Positions 23,701 to 34,427 of a stretch of 64,000 nt of DNA are shown here, in pieces. Source of the DNA: Caprella mutica. Its lineage: Eukaryota; Arthropoda; Malacostraca; Amphipoda; Caprellidae. A program made the translations under genes and the position numbers. Location: assembly GCA_947561585.1 (NCBI GenBank), contig CANNZV010000862.1:1-64000 (forward strand). Direction: 5' to 3'. Below the pieces are notes generated by a model that worked only from the letters and a program-made list of their open reading frames with translations, was not told the DNA's origin and searched no databases. The first letter of the stretch is position 1; each line of letters opens with the position of its first letter.

Positions 23701-26700
23701 ATCTGATGAGGTGAAATAAATAGAAAGGTTCACCCTAGTGGCTAGAAATAGACATTAATGCTTTTAGTGACAGTTAATGGTAGGTAGGTAGTAGGTACTA
23801 TGCACGAGAGAGAAGAAGGATATCAGTTTGAATTAGAACTAGGGTAAGTTACAAGTTATTGAACAGTTCCACATTTACGATCATAGGAGAAAAAAGATAT
23901 ATAATTTAATTATTTATACATATTTCAACTCGTTACTTTGATTGGTATCCATGATACATGCAGATATTGTTTTTTTTTTATTGATATGCATGGTAAGTGC
24001 AGGTATCATGGATACCATTAAAAATAACCAAACAAAGTGTTAAAACAATTTAATATATTATTTTTTAATATGATCGAAAGTGTGCAACCGTCCGATAACT
24101 CGAAACTTGCCAAATAGATGTAGAAATAGAAACTACTAGGGTACAAATCCCCAAAGGTGAAATAACACTATAGGATTAATTACAAACCTGGCCATTGTTT
24201 CTTTAAGATGATATCGAGTAAGGAGATAGGCCTATGGTAGACGGTAACCGGCATTACCGTGCCTACGTGTTACTATTACCCAGCTACCTTTGACCGGTCG
24301 GACATGGTGGGAATACTAAATGTGTGGAGGTATTACCATAGAAAAATGTAAGGGATATCATACCTATGAGAAATATACGTGTGCTCTTTTACAGGTAAGA
24401 TCATTAAGAAGTATAAAAGTGAATGAAATTAAACGAGGATTAGAAATGATAAAATGGATCAATAACAGAAATAATTGAAGTGCTTGTTTGGCGATAAAAT
24501 GATTGCGTCAATCTCTGTTTTTTATGGTGGTGATGTACGTAATTGTTTGGCATGAAGTGACAGGTATACCGTGTGACAAACTAATCAGTGTACGCAAATG
24601 AGGTGGTGTGTTGGCAGTGGTAACTATGACGCGAGTAGAGAGAGTCAATAACCGCATGTGAAGAGTCATGTGACTGTAAAGAGTCATGTGACTGTAAAGA
24701 GTCATGTGACTGTAAAGAGTCATGTGACTGTAAAGAGTCATGTGACTGTAAAGAGTCATGTGACTGTAAAGAGTCATGTGACTGTAAAGAGTCATGTCAC
24801 TGTAAAGAGTCATGTCACTGTAAAGAGTCATGTCACTGTAAAGAGTCATGTCACTGTAAAGAGTCACGTCACTGTAAAGAGTCACGTCACTGTAAAGAGT
24901 CACGTCACTGTAAAGAGTCACGTCACTGTAAAGAGTCACGTCACTGTAAAGAGTCACGTCACTGTAAAGAGTCACGTCACTGTAAAGAGTCACGTCACTG
25001 TAAAGAGTCACGTCACTGTAAAGAGTCACGTCACTGTAAAGAGTCACGTCACTGTAAAGAGTCACGTCACTGTAAAGAGTCACGTCACTGTAAAGAGTCA
25101 CGTCACTGTAAAGAGTCACGTCACTGTAAAGAGTCACGTCACTGTAAAGAGTCACGTCACTGTAAAGAGTCACGTCACCGTAAAGAGTCACGTCACCGTA
25201 AAGAGTCACGTCACCGTAAAGAGTCACGTCACCGTAAAGAGTCTCGTCACCGTAAAGAGTCACGTCACCGTAAAGAGTCACGTCACCGTAAAGAGTCACG
25301 TCACCGTAAAGAGTCACGTCACCGTAAAGAGTCACGTCACCGTAAAGAGTCACGTCACCGTAAAGAGTCACGTCACCGTAAAGAGTCACGTCACCGTAAA
25401 GAGTCACGTCACCGTAAAGAGTCACAGACACCGTAAAGAGTCACAGACACCGTAAAGAGTCACAGACACCGTAAAGAGTCACAGACACCGTAAAGAGTCA
25501 CAGACACCGTAAAGAGTCACAGACACCGTAAAGAGTCACAGTCACCGTAAAGAGTCACAGTCACCGTAAAGAGTCACAGTCACCGTAAAGAGTCACAGTC
25601 ACCGTAAAGAGTCACAGTCACCGTAAAGAGTCACAGTCACCGTAAAGAGTCACAGTCACCGTAAAGAGTCACAGTCACCGTAAAGAGTCACAGTCACCGT
25701 AAAGAGTCACAGTCACCGTAAAGAGTCACAGTCACCGTAAAGAGTCACAGTCACCGTAAAGAGTCACAGTCACCGTAAAGAGTCACCGTAAAGAGTCACC
25801 GTAAAGAGTCACCGTAAAGAGTCACCGTAAAGAGTCACCGTAAAGAGTCACCGTAAAGAGTCACCGTAAAGAGTCACCGTAAAGAGTCACCGTAAAGAGT
25901 CACCGTAAAGAGTCACCGTGACTCTTCACTGTCACCGTGACTCTTCACTGTCACCGTGACTCTTCACTGTCACCGTGACTCTTCACTGTCACCGTGACTC
26001 TTCACTGTCACCGTGACTCTTCACTGTCACCGTGACTCTTCACTGTCACCGTGACTCTTCACTGTCACCGTGACTCTTCACTGTCACCGTGACTCTTCAC
26101 TGTCACCGTGACTCTTCACTGTCACCGTGACTCTTCACTGTCACCGTGACTCTTCACTGTCACCGTGACTCTTCACTGTCACCGTGACTCTTCACTGTCA
26201 CCGTGACTCTTCACTGTCACCGTGACTCTTCACTGTCACCGTGACTCTTCACTGTCACTGTGACTCTTCACTGTCACTGTGACTCTTCACTGTCACTGTG
26301 ACTCTTCACTGTCACTGTGACTCTTCACTGTCACTGTGACTCTTCACTGTCACTGTGAAGAGTCATGTGACATACAAGCCTACATACCTAAAGTGATTAC
26401 ATCGAAAGTGATGAAAAAAAGAAGTCACTGTGATGATGTACTATCAGAGTAAATGATAACTAATGATGTACTATCAGAGTAAATGATAACTAATGATGTA
26501 CTATCAGAGTAAATGATAACTAATGATGTACTATCAGAGTAAATGGTAACTAATGATGTACTATCAGAGTAAATGATAACTAATGATGTACTATCATTCA
26601 TAATAACAAGGGCACACACAATTAACTCATGTCACTCTAAAAAATGAAGTGTATGTACAAACAATATCACCTGTAGCACATAGCAACTAACATGCATATC

Positions 26701-29700
26701 TAGATGCATTATGCATCTATTGGACCTTAGATACCAATCAGGTCATATCTAACACTAGACTTTAGATAACATCTTCGATATCTAACACTTGCATATTTTA
26801 ACGTACTTATAAAGTTATACTTTATAGGGCAAGTTCAGAGTTATGGTACAGTTACACATTTTCAATCATACAAGTTTTTCTTAATTTTAAGTAGGTATTT
26901 TAATTGGTATCCATGGTACCTGCAGGTATCATGGATACCAAATTAAAGTTTAATTATTAATAATTTTCTTATACATTCGAAAATGTGGACTGCAATTAAA
27001 CATAAAAAACACTGTTGCTAAGGCAGAAATAAATATTGACTGTTATAGTAGGTATTGCTATAGTGTCACTGTATATTACTGCACGTTAGTTATAGTCACT
27101 GTACAAGTTAAGTTACACGTTATCGTCACTACACTCGTCAGTATACGTTATAGTAACTACACACGTTAATATACGTTATAGTCACTACACACGATAATAT
27201 ACGTTATAGTAACTACACACGTCAGTATACGTTATAGTCACTACACACGATAATATACGTTATAGTAACTACACACGTCAGTATACGTTATAGTCACTAC
27301 ACACGTTAATATACGTTATAGTCACTACACACGTTAATATACGTTATAGTCACTACACACGTTAATATACGTTATAGTCACTACACACGTTAATATACGT
27401 TATAGTCACTACACACGTTAATATACGTTATCGTAACTACACACGTCAGTATACGTTATAGTCACTACACACGTTAATATACGTTATCGTAACTACACAC
27501 GTTAATATACGTTATCGTAACTACACACGTCAGTATACGTTATAGTCACTACACACGTTAATATACGTTATCGTCACATGACATCACAAGAATAATTTTC
27601 TACGGTGATGTTTCTGTACTAAAATAGCAACATCATCTGGCCAAGAAAAAACTGAAGAGAAATGAGATATTTACGGCGACTGGGACAGAAAGAAAGAACT
27701 GATCTATGTGCGATTACAAACATTATTAATGTAAGTGTGAATGAACAATGTAAGAGTAATCTATCAATATTACTATTCAGTTACACAATGAATATATATA
27801 CCCAATGGTATATGGTAGTGTAATTCATTATGATTACCTTTTAAATATTAATGATGGATTTAATCATTCAATAGAGATTTATCATTTATCATTGTTTTAG
27901 TTTCCACCAAATTCCTTAAAGATCATCACTATCAGTCATCCCTTATCATCACTAAGTCATCCCTTATCATCACTAAGTCATCCCTTATCATCACTGTACA
28001 TCACTATCTTTAATCTTATCTCGTCAAACTTGACAAGCTCTGTGTTTTTAGATTGATGTCCTAATTAGGGTACGTTACGAGTTATCGGACTGTTCCACAT
28101 TTTCGATCATGACAAAGAAATATAACTATGATATTATTCAACTCTGTCTATTAATTAGTATCCATGATACAGGCAAATTAATTATAAAGATATCAATGAT
28201 ACTTTTAATTGGTATCCATGTTACTTGCAGGTATCGTGGATACAAATAAAAATAAAAGCTAGTTATAATATAATCTTTTGACTCTTTTTACAAGATCGGA
28301 AATATGAAACCGTCCAATAACTCCGAAGCAGCCCTTTAATGATAGGCAGGAGATTCTTTATAGTAGCGACAAAAAGGTTAGGTATCACTTGCCAACATCT
28401 GTCGCTACATCTGCACTACCACGTGTGAAAGCATGCCGGAAACAAGCGATTGTAGAACATCATCAGGATATGGGAGTGCGGAGGTAGCAGTATGAGGGTA
28501 AGTTACGAGTTATTGGACTGTTACACATTTTCGGTCATAGAGGAAATGGAAATGTTAATTCGTTATTTAAAATTAAAACTTAACTTGTCTGACCGAAAAT
28601 GTGGAAGAGTACGATAATTCGTAATTTACCCTAATCAAACAGAGCTACTTAAATGAGGTATAAAAAGATGTGGCAATCTCATTAGTGATTAGAAAATTAA
28701 AGGAATAACCTCTAGAAGATGAACAGGGAAGACTATAGAAACACAAAAAAGCTTCAGTCAAAAATGGCCCATATACAACAACCGTGACTACATACAACCA
28801 AGATGGAAAGGCTAATCCCTTGGGTTGAAACCTAAAGAAAAACAATTGGCTACTAAAAAATATCGTATGGGAAATTAAGATGAAAATATTTATGAAATGA
28901 AGACCAAGTGAAAACACAGAGAAAAGTAAATTAACTTTGTACGTTTTACTTTCTTTACAGTTTATAAATTTATGAAGACTTCCCAGAAGGAAGCAAAATA
29001 TTTTATAATTTAAGAGAAAAAAGAGCAGAACAAATCTTCTGATATTGTAAGCAAGACAATTAACCAAGAGATAATTAAATACCTAATATGTAAGTAAACC
29101 AAGAGATAATTAAATACCTAATATATAAGTTAACCAAGAGATAATTCAATAACTAATATATAAGTAAACCAAGAGATAATTCAATACCTTATAAGTTAAT
29201 CAAGAGATAATTCAGTACCTAATATATAAGTTAACCAAGAGATAATTCAGTACCTAATATATAAGTAAACCAAGAGATAATTCAATACCTTATAAGTTAA
29301 TCAAGAAATTGTTACTCACTGGAGGCTAGGTAATTGACGAGGCTTCTGTGTGCGGGACTTATACTCGGAACAGGAGACTGTCTGCTGTTTTGGGCTTTTT
29401 TATTCTTGTTGGAGATTGTTGTGTTGAATGTGGGTTTGGGAGAATTGCTGAAATAGAAAAGAAAAAATATATTAGTCAATGTGTTTGAATATGATTCAGT
29501 AGTTATATTGAATTATTGCTTTCGAATCTTCACATGTGTTTGAACTTTATTACAGCAAGTTGAAACATGTTTCAAGGCTTATGAAACTTCCAACATGTTT
29601 GAACAAGTTTCAGCATTTAGCTAGCTAGTTAAAATTATTGCAAGACTCAATAGCTCTGAAACTGAAAGTCATATTTGAAGGAAATAAATAAATCTAAAAT

Positions 29701-32169
29701 TTGAACAAAGCAATAGGAATTCATAGCTAGAGTAATTTTATATTTCAAAATAAAAATAAATAATTAATAAAAATTATATATTTTTATTCCTACAGGTTAA
29801 AAAGATACTGAACTGTCCAGTTACTGTGATCAATTTTAAAATAAAAATTGAATAGTTATTAGGCCATTTTTTCATTACAAGATCAAAAGAAGTGGAACTG
29901 TCTAATGAGTGTGAGCTAATCCTATACTCTTTCATTTAATACTAAATAAAGTAGCTACATCACTGCAATACTCTTGAAACACTACATCAGTAATGACTGT
30001 GAAATGATCATTCCATTAAAGAGAACATTTAAAGAAAAACAACAAGAGAAAGTGTCTAGAGCAGTGGTTCTTAAAGTGGGGTGCCTAGCACCCATTTGGG
30101 GCCTGGATTGTGCATAGGGGGTGCCTGGGATTGCTATTGTATGCGTTACTTATAACTTTAAAAGCTCGATGGTTGCTATTATTATCATGCAGAATATACA
30201 TGAAGTATATTTCAACTTTTCTAACATCATAGTAACCAAATACATATATTATATTAGTAGCTTATCAATTTCTTTCAATGCAATACAATGCTCAGGGGGT
30301 GCCAGAGAAAAGCAAGGGGTGCGCAAGAAAAATACTTCCAGGAACCACTGGTCTAGAGCTTGACTGTGTCTCATCTAGTAATAAATAAGCTAGGAGACTA
30401 GTACAATATCTTACAGAATGAAAGTAATAGAATAATCTTACCTCATATTACTACAGTTTGAATCATCCGAACCTCCTGAATTTTTTCTTCTTGATTCTCT
30501 TCCAGGGTCCAAATTTTCAACTTTCACGGATAAATCTGAAGAGAGAGAGAAAAAAATTGAGAATTTTCACACAATATTAAACAGAAGAAAAAGAAATTTT
30601 ATAAAAAGAAAAAAGGCGAGAATGTTACACTATTAAGACAATCGCAGTGGTGGATAAATGGGTGCTGCAAACATATTCAAGCTATGATATATCAATCAAA
30701 TATTTCTAAAGGTCGGACATTTTCATTACCTATCTCAATGCTCACTTTCCAATTCCAACTACGGTGAGTGTTTAAATTCAGAGACATTCCTCATGATAAT
30801 ATTTCTGATGGATATCAATAAGTTATAAGGTGGCTAACTGAACTGATTTATTAGCAAGTTATTATCTTTAATTAATGAGAAAACAATGTTGAAAACTAAA
30901 AATAAACAAAACTATAACATAATCTATATAATGACAATAAATCAACTAAACTGAAGCCAAGTGACACACTAATCATATTCATAACACTTTAGGAGTATAG
31001 ATAACTGGCAATAGTTGGAACTTGGAAGCACATTTTTCTCAGAAAATTAAATAGGCATTAGCTAGCTACTTTAAATGCATATATTTTTTATCAAATCCAT
31101 CTTGTTTATTGTTTCAGGGAATTATATAAACAATTATATGTAAACTACCTAGCTATTAACCATTTTGATATGGCAATTCACATTTCTACATTGGAAACTT
31201 AATTTGGCATCTGAGGGGTAGCCTTCAGAAATAATGTCAGTCGACAGGTTCATAAAAATAATAATTTTCATCAGGTTAATTTGCAAGATATAGTAAAAAT
31301 CTGGGTAAATTATACAATTATTTCATTAGTCACATAAAAAAGAAAGGACTAGCTATACGCCGTATACAGTAACTTTGGAGAAAAATTCACTTATTTTAAT
31401 TTTTTGGAGAGTTCAGAACTGTCACTGGAACTTTGGAAGGACAAATGGGGAGTTTAATGAGTTTGGTTCTAAGATATTTTTATTTTATGGTAAAAATCTG
31501 ACATGTTTGATGAACGATGACTTCTCATCTCAAAAAAATATATATTCTACCTATAATTCTTATAAATAAAACCAGTCTGCACTCTGCAGAATACTCTGTA
31601 GTCTGTACAGGACATTTTTAACATTTTCTGTGTGAACAATCCATAATTTCCTCTTATATTTACATGTATTTTACTGATAACAAAAGCCAATATAGAGGAT
31701 TTCTTGGAGAACACTTTACCAGTTTCTGCAGTCTCCGAGTCTGCAGACTGGCATGATACTGATTGAGATTCCATTATTTTCATCAGATAATCAGGTTATT
31801 TATTACAAATTAAAATAACACAAAATCTCGAGTAGGTAACTAACTAGGTATCACGATGTCACCTTGAATTCTAAAACAAACAATAAAACGTGCGATGTCC
31901 TATGAATAAATTCTACTTTCTAAAATGATTCGTTGAAAACTTTAATTTCATTTTGGTTTTGTTCTATTGAAAGAATTGTGACCATTCGACAAGAAATATA
32001 CTGAAGTTCTTAACCAATAGCTACCCACCTATCTAGTATTTGTAAGACAGTGACCCAACAAAACACATCAAATAATTGATACAAATTTTAGCTTAATATT
32101 GAGCCTACCTCTTCGATTTCTAGAGGAAATGAACCTGGCAGCGGCTGGCCCTTTGTTTACAGTGTACAT
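14712..32169 (-). CDS. MCRIP2: MCRIP2 (FAM195-family) orthologue, 162 residues, six exons
   Basis: Coding exons on the minus strand are 32169-32109, 30535-30442, 29447-29320, 16490-16422, 15666-15613 and 14794-14712. Every junction is GT-AG and every split codon joins in frame (Asp, Ser, Arg, Glu, Asn). The protein starts [13 protein letters not shown], close to the MYT-x-x-KGP start of MCRIP2. Its middle is low-complexity and Ser-rich. It then has [19 protein letters not shown] (the AHEEN...W-x-x-V helix of the family) and [20 protein letters not shown] followed by [11 protein letters not shown], matching the FxPIDLDEWWAxxFL tail of MCRIP2. Length agrees with the roughly 160-residue family norm. 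MCRIP proteins bind DDX6 and associate with stress granules; MCRIP1 also regulates CtBP. Intron 3 is 12.8 kb and filled with satellites. Reading through the exon 3 donor gives a false 96-residue product. The ATG lies in exon 1 with CGAGAA before it. Confidence 0.86.
14818..15001. mobile_element. Family A MITE with palindromic core, MCRIP2 intron 5
   Basis: The arms GATACACATTTTCGAATAAG and TATGATTGAAAAGTGTGGAG are inverted. The centre carries two ATGATACCTG/CAGGTATCAT palindrome halves near 14908-14960. Confidence 0.7.
15003..15150. repeat. Family G repeat copy
   Basis: TAATATTAGAGGTTATTTAA is followed by a hairpin GAATAGAAA/TTTCTATTC and the word CATCATCAGGAGGAGGG. The same order recurs at 60130-60256. 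A small palindrome ACATGCGTC/GACGCATGT follows at about 15105-15128. Confidence 0.65.
15211..15410. mobile_element. Foldback element with a GC-rich hairpin
   Basis: CCGGCTCCTCTCAGTGCT and AGCACTGAGAGGAGCCGG form an 18-bp perfect stem around a T-run near 15250-15290. A third copy of GCACTGAGAGGAG lies at about 15350. The outer ends (AGGCCTTCTTCACACATG, and GATGTGAGTGAAAAAGCCT) are weakly inverted. Confidence 0.6.
15421..15581. mobile_element. Family B MITE, MCRIP2 intron 5
   Basis: It runs from GTTGTGACAATATCCG to GCATATTGTTACAATCC with the family interior (ATCAGCGGTATATAGTATT). It ends about 30 bp from exon 5. Confidence 0.72.
16661..16830 (+). repeat. Family D repeat, truncated
   Basis: It matches the first 170 bp of family D: GTTTAACGTCTGCTTCGG, then CCATATCGCTGACGTCA, and on to GATGCAGAAAAGCTACTCCG. 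The ORF running into 17031 is mostly repeat. Confidence 0.72.
17031..17160. mobile_element. Family A MITE with palindromic core
   Basis: GGGTTACTTACGAGTTAGCG follows TA. The right arm is TATGATCGAAAATGTGGAAC then TGTTCGGTAACTTGG. A half core, CAGGTATCATGGATACC, lies at 17078-17094. Confidence 0.7.
18040..18082. mobile_element. Family A half element
   Basis: Only the right terminus survives: TGATCGAAAATGTGTAACTG, then CCCATAACTCAGAACTTACC before TA. Confidence 0.55.
18309..18820. repeat. 26-bp satellite, about 19.5 copies
   Basis: The unit is ATTGAATAGTAACATTTACT plus ATCACT. It is nearly invariant, with one substitution in the last copies. ATAGTAA/TTACTAT inside the unit is palindromic. It lies in MCRIP2 intron 3. 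Confidence 0.92.
18880..19505. other. Higher-GC interval before the 36-bp array
   Basis: This part of MCRIP2 intron 3 has two CCAAT words (GACCAATGGGA near 19100, AACCAATCACA near 19122) and moderate GC. It could be an internal promoter or an old transposon. No exon with consistent splice sites was found. Confidence 0.3.
19507..20770. repeat. 36-bp satellite, about 35 copies, open on both strands
   Basis: The unit is ATGGATAAGAGACCTACACA plus GTCAGTCTGCTTACCC. An A/C variant at one position alternates along the array. As 36 is divisible by three and the unit has no stop in one frame of each strand, both strands show about 430-codon ORFs. These are a periodicity artefact: the variable site would alter the protein, and no splice or family evidence supports coding. 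Confidence 0.93.
21126..21280 (+). repeat. Family D repeat, truncated
   Basis: GGTTTAACGTCTGCTTCGGA, CCATATCGCTGACACC and CGTCGGTGACAATGCTCGTG match family D; the downstream two thirds are missing. Confidence 0.72.
21465..21602. repeat. Degenerate short repeat
   Basis: About four irregular copies of a word like CAATGTACTATCAGATAGT occur here. It is related in wording to the 30-bp array at 26432. Confidence 0.5.
21886..22042. mobile_element. Family B MITE with TA on both sides
   Basis: GGGTTGTGACAATATGCTTC and GCATATTGTCACAACCC are the ends; TA is at 21884-21885 and 22043-22044. The interior is in the opposite orientation to the 5680 copy. Confidence 0.82.
22600..22990. repeat. About 32-bp satellite with short variants
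   Basis: The unit TACACAGAGTATACAGAGTG plus CCTATGTGTACC alternates with a roughly 23-bp form lacking GTATACAGA. Substitutions mark individual copies. The overlapping ORFs in several frames are by-products. Confidence 0.82.
23171..23230. mobile_element. Family A half element
   Basis: Only the left terminus is present: GGGTAAGTTACGAATTATCG, then CACATCTTTGATCATATAAG. Confidence 0.6.
23453..23619. mobile_element. Family A MITE, well preserved
   Basis: GGGTAAGTTACGAATTATCG is inverted against CGATAATACAGAACTCACCC. TA is present at 23451-23452 and 23620-23621. A short palindrome AACCCGGGTT lies near the centre. Confidence 0.85.
23842..24112. mobile_element. Family A MITE with two palindromic cores
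   Basis: The ends GGGTAAGTTACAAGTTATTG and CCGATAACTCGAAACTTGCC surround two degenerate GGTATCCATGATAC-type palindrome units (about 23942-24025). Confidence 0.75.
24655..25918. repeat. 18/19/13-bp satellite, forward block with stepwise variants
   Basis: The unit AAGAGTCATGTGACTGTA changes in ordered blocks: ATGTGACTG, then ATGTCACTG (about 24790), ACGTCACTG (about 24862), ACGTCACCG (about 25175), ACAGACACCG (19 bp, about 25424), ACAGTCACCG (about 25526), and finally the 13-bp form AAGAGTCACCGTA (about 25785-25918). Each step changes one or a few bases. ORFs on both strands are artefacts of the 18-bp period. Confidence 0.93.
25919..26358. repeat. Inverted block of the same satellite, about 23 copies
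   Basis: The 19-bp unit GTGACTCTTCACTGTCACC is essentially the reverse complement of the forward unit (GTGACAGTGAAGAGTCAC). The orientation switch is abrupt at about 25918. The last copies read CACTG rather than CACCG, and the block ends with a return to GAAGAGTCATGTGAC. Confidence 0.92.
26432..26600. repeat. 30-bp satellite, about 5.6 copies
   Basis: The unit is ATGATGTACTATCAGAGTAA plus ATGATAACTA; one copy has GGTAACTA. Confidence 0.88.
26827..26995. mobile_element. Family A MITE with a near-perfect palindromic core
   Basis: GGGCAAGTTCAGAGTTATGG starts after TA. The core ATTGGTATCCATGGTACC / GGTATCATGGATACCAAT at 26900-26943 folds into a hairpin. The right terminus is truncated after GAAAATGTGGACTG. 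Confidence 0.75.
27115..27575. repeat. 28-bp satellite, about 16 copies
   Basis: The unit ACGTTATAGTCACTACACAC plus GTTAATAT varies at three sites (GTCAGTAT, GATAATAT, TATCGTAACT) that recur in mixed order. Confidence 0.9.
27933..28010. repeat. 21-bp repeat, three copies
   Basis: GTCATCCCTTATCATCACTA plus A is repeated three times, then decays. Confidence 0.8.
28068..28334. mobile_element. Family A MITE with two palindromic core copies
   Basis: GGGTACGTTACGAGTTATCG follows TA. The right arm is GATCGGAAATATGAAACCG, then CCAATAACTCCGAAGCAGCC. Core halves TAGTATCCATGATAC and GGTATCCATGTTAC occur near 28158 and 28213. Confidence 0.75.
28496..28631. mobile_element. Family A MITE, compact
   Basis: GGGTAAGTTACGAGTTATTG and ACGATAATTCGTAATTTACC are inverted, with the inner arms ACACATTTTCGGTCAT / GACCGAAAATGTGG. 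It is 136 bp. Confidence 0.82.
29065..29305. repeat. About 35-bp repeat, 7 copies, next to MCRIP2 exon 3
   Basis: The unit AACCAAGAGATAATTAAATA plus CCTAATATATAAGT occurs with short forms missing AATATA. The array stops about 15 bp from the exon 3 donor. Confidence 0.85.
29797..29925. mobile_element. Family A MITE, strongly diverged
   Basis: GAACTGTCCAGTTACTGTGATC is inverted against GATCAAAAGAAGTGGAACTG and the sequence beyond it, with an AT centre. Assignment is by the terminal words only. Confidence 0.4.
30062..30350. mobile_element. hAT MITE with perfect 8-bp duplication
   Basis: CAGTGGTTCTTAAAGTGGGG and CTTCCAGGAACCACTG are hAT (Charlie-type) ends. GTCTAGAG is duplicated exactly at 30054-30061 and 30351-30358. 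The 289-bp element lies in MCRIP2 intron 2 and contains the spurious ORF at 30121-30363. Confidence 0.9.
30536..32108. other. MCRIP2 intron 1, no recognised repeat
   Basis: This is AT-rich sequence with ORFs of 64-78 codons on both strands. None has family similarity or splice support. Confidence 0.5.
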
Positions 32170-32914
32170 TTCTCGTGGTGCCAGATGTGCAATCAGCTGC
32201 TAGCAGACGATGTTTTTATCTTCACGAAAACTACACACACACTAACACCTTCTTTCCAATTGAAAAACTACAGCAATATACTTAATATACCTCAGAGTGA
32301 ACAATTATTAAAGCACGAAGTGGGTTTGATCGATTATACGACTTTTTTCATTGATAAATAGGCAAATTGATTTTAGAGGAGAGAACACATGTGTAACCTA
32401 CACGACAGCCAAGAGATAACTGAAGGAATTTTCACATTTTCTTGCGCACATGTATATCGAAAAAGCCGGCAAAACACATTGCATCATAAAAAGAAATATC
32501 CTGACGTAAAAAGCATTCAATGACCGGTCATAATTTCAGCAATGTAATTCTAAACTAATTTTTATCAATGGATTGGCATGCATTTGCAATATTCAGTCAC
32601 AATTAATGCTATTGAAGTCATACTACCTACACAATTAGAGAAATATTTTTACTGAAATGCTAAAAAGATAGACAATGGAAGATAATTATATTTGGTCAAA
32701 AAATTCGAAAGATCTAGAAATAGCATATATTTATTATCAATTGAACCTTTATATAGAAATGATCAATCGTTAACGAATTCGAAATTGAGTTAGAATATTT
32801 TTTGTTCACTAAATGCTTCTTACATACATACATTAATTTGCAAGTGCATAGACATAAGCGATGGGAATATATAATTGGTATAATTTAAACGTTTTGTGTA
32901 GGGAGACCGGTGTA

Positions 32915-33104
32915 GGGTAAGTTCTGAGTTATCGTACGGTTCCACATTTTCGATTACATAAGAAAAAATATAAAATCGTCTAAATCATTATAAATGGTAT
33001 CCAATATATCTACAGCTATCATAAATTCCAATTAAAATAACGAGTTAATTTTTTTTTCCTATATGATCGAAAATGTAAAACCGGCCTATAACTTGGACCT
33101 TGCC
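32915..33104. mobile_element. Family A MITE with degraded core
   Basis: GGGTAAGTTCTGAGTTATCG follows TA. The right arm is ATATGATCGAAAATGTAAAA, then CCTATAACTTGGACCTTGCC. The core TGGTATCCAATATATC / GCTATCATAAATTCC is worn. Confidence 0.75.
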
Positions 33105-33819
33105 TGATTTAGCATATTATCTTATCAGTATCTTGTCTCTTACATGAATTTAGAACATCTTATCTTGTATATTGCAACTATCTGTAAATGGTGCTAGTAC
33201 TTTTTACGAACATATAACTTTAATTGTGCCAGAACAAAGATATGTTCAAAGTGTCAGAATATATGATCTACGCCTCTACGGTATTTGACGCGTTATGTGG
33301 ACGGACGTCTTAGCTACAAAACTTGAAAACGAAATTTTTCATGGCAAAGTTTTCCAATTGTACTAAATACAATAATTTAATCTTATGAGTATTTTCATCG
33401 CTACAACGAAATTTCATACAAAGAGGTTGAAAGTTCCGTTATATGCTTATATCAATGTGATATATTTCAGTAAGCCTCCAAAAATCTATTGTCAATATAC
33501 ACGTCATATAGGTACACACTGTAAAGTGTCAGTACCTATAGGTACTATGTAAAGTATAGAAGATTAGAAAAAAGTGAAATATTCAATATCTCATTGTTAT
33601 TATAAGTGTATTCTCACTTAATCACAGACGTATTGAACATCACATACCTTATATTTCTCACCGTATATATAATTTCCAATGTACAGGGTCATTTTTATAC
33701 AAGAAATTTACACAAAAAATATGTATCTCTTAATGTCAGTTATTTAAAACACCTGAATGATGAATGTAGAAATTTCATTATCAGATCAGTTCGAACTTTT
33801 TATAGAAATGTTAAAAGGC

Positions 33820-33890
33820 ACAAAATAAAGATGAAAACAATCCAAATTACAACAGTTCGGAGCCAAAACCTGTTTTCGAGTCTCTAAATT
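33820..33890 (+). repeat. Family D 3'-region fragment
   Basis: ATCCAAATTACAACAGTTCG followed by GAGCC matches the late part of family D (42350-42372). It immediately precedes a family C element. Confidence 0.5.
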
Positions 33891-33894
33891 TGAA

Positions 33895-34144
33895 GGGCCG
33901 TACACAAGTAGCTTTTTTTAAGTCTTTCCACCAGACTTTTTGCTAAGCTCCTCCTACTTTTTCCACCCACCACAAGAATATAAGAAAAAAAAAGACATAA
34001 TTGTTGTTTATTTCAGTTGGAACCTACAAAAAAAAAAAATAACAATTATATCGTTTTTTTCTTATATTCTTGTGGAAAAAGTAGGAGGAGCTTAGCAAAA
34101 AGTCTGGTGGAAAGACTTAAAAAAAACCTACGTGTGTACGGCCC
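33895..34144. mobile_element. Family C element, 250-bp deletion derivative
   Basis: The ends GGGCCGTACACAAGTAGC and CCTACGTGTGTACGGCCC continue over about 75 bp of inverted repeat (GCTAAGCTCCTCCTACTTTT / AAAAGTAGGAGGAGCTTAGC). The right flank is TTAA and the left flank is TGAA. Confidence 0.8.
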
Positions 34145-34427
34145 TTAAAACTGGACTGTGTGAAGCAACGTATAAATAATAGGACTAAGTTGATAGGAGA
34201 ATAAAAGTATCAAGTAGCAAAGATATTCATATTAAGAAAATATCCATATATTATATACGCTATCACAGTAAAAGGTACGGGAAACTGATATGCAATCTAT
34301 CAGTTAGAAAATAAATGCAATGAGCATTCATTGGAAATTTTGTAAAATTAAATGAATACACATTAGCGGTATAATAATTGGTACTTATGAAGTTCTTTTA
34401 AATAACATAATCCTACTTAACTTGAAA

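Noticed and set aside
24508..25455. ORFs of 265 and 307 codons with short-period peptides
   Set aside because: They exist only because of the 18-bp period and end where the unit becomes 19 bp.
18309..28010. CRISPR-like regularly spaced repeats
   Set aside because: The repeats are contiguous without unique spacers, and the genome is eukaryotic.
29312..32169. A separate 96-residue protein from three exons ending LASSE
   Set aside because: The stop is reached only by reading through a consensus GTGAGT donor; splicing to 16490 continues in phase into the conserved MCRIP C-terminus.
33606..33887. Plus-strand ORF of 93 codons
   Set aside because: Its end overlaps a family D fragment and it has no recognisable domain or splice context.
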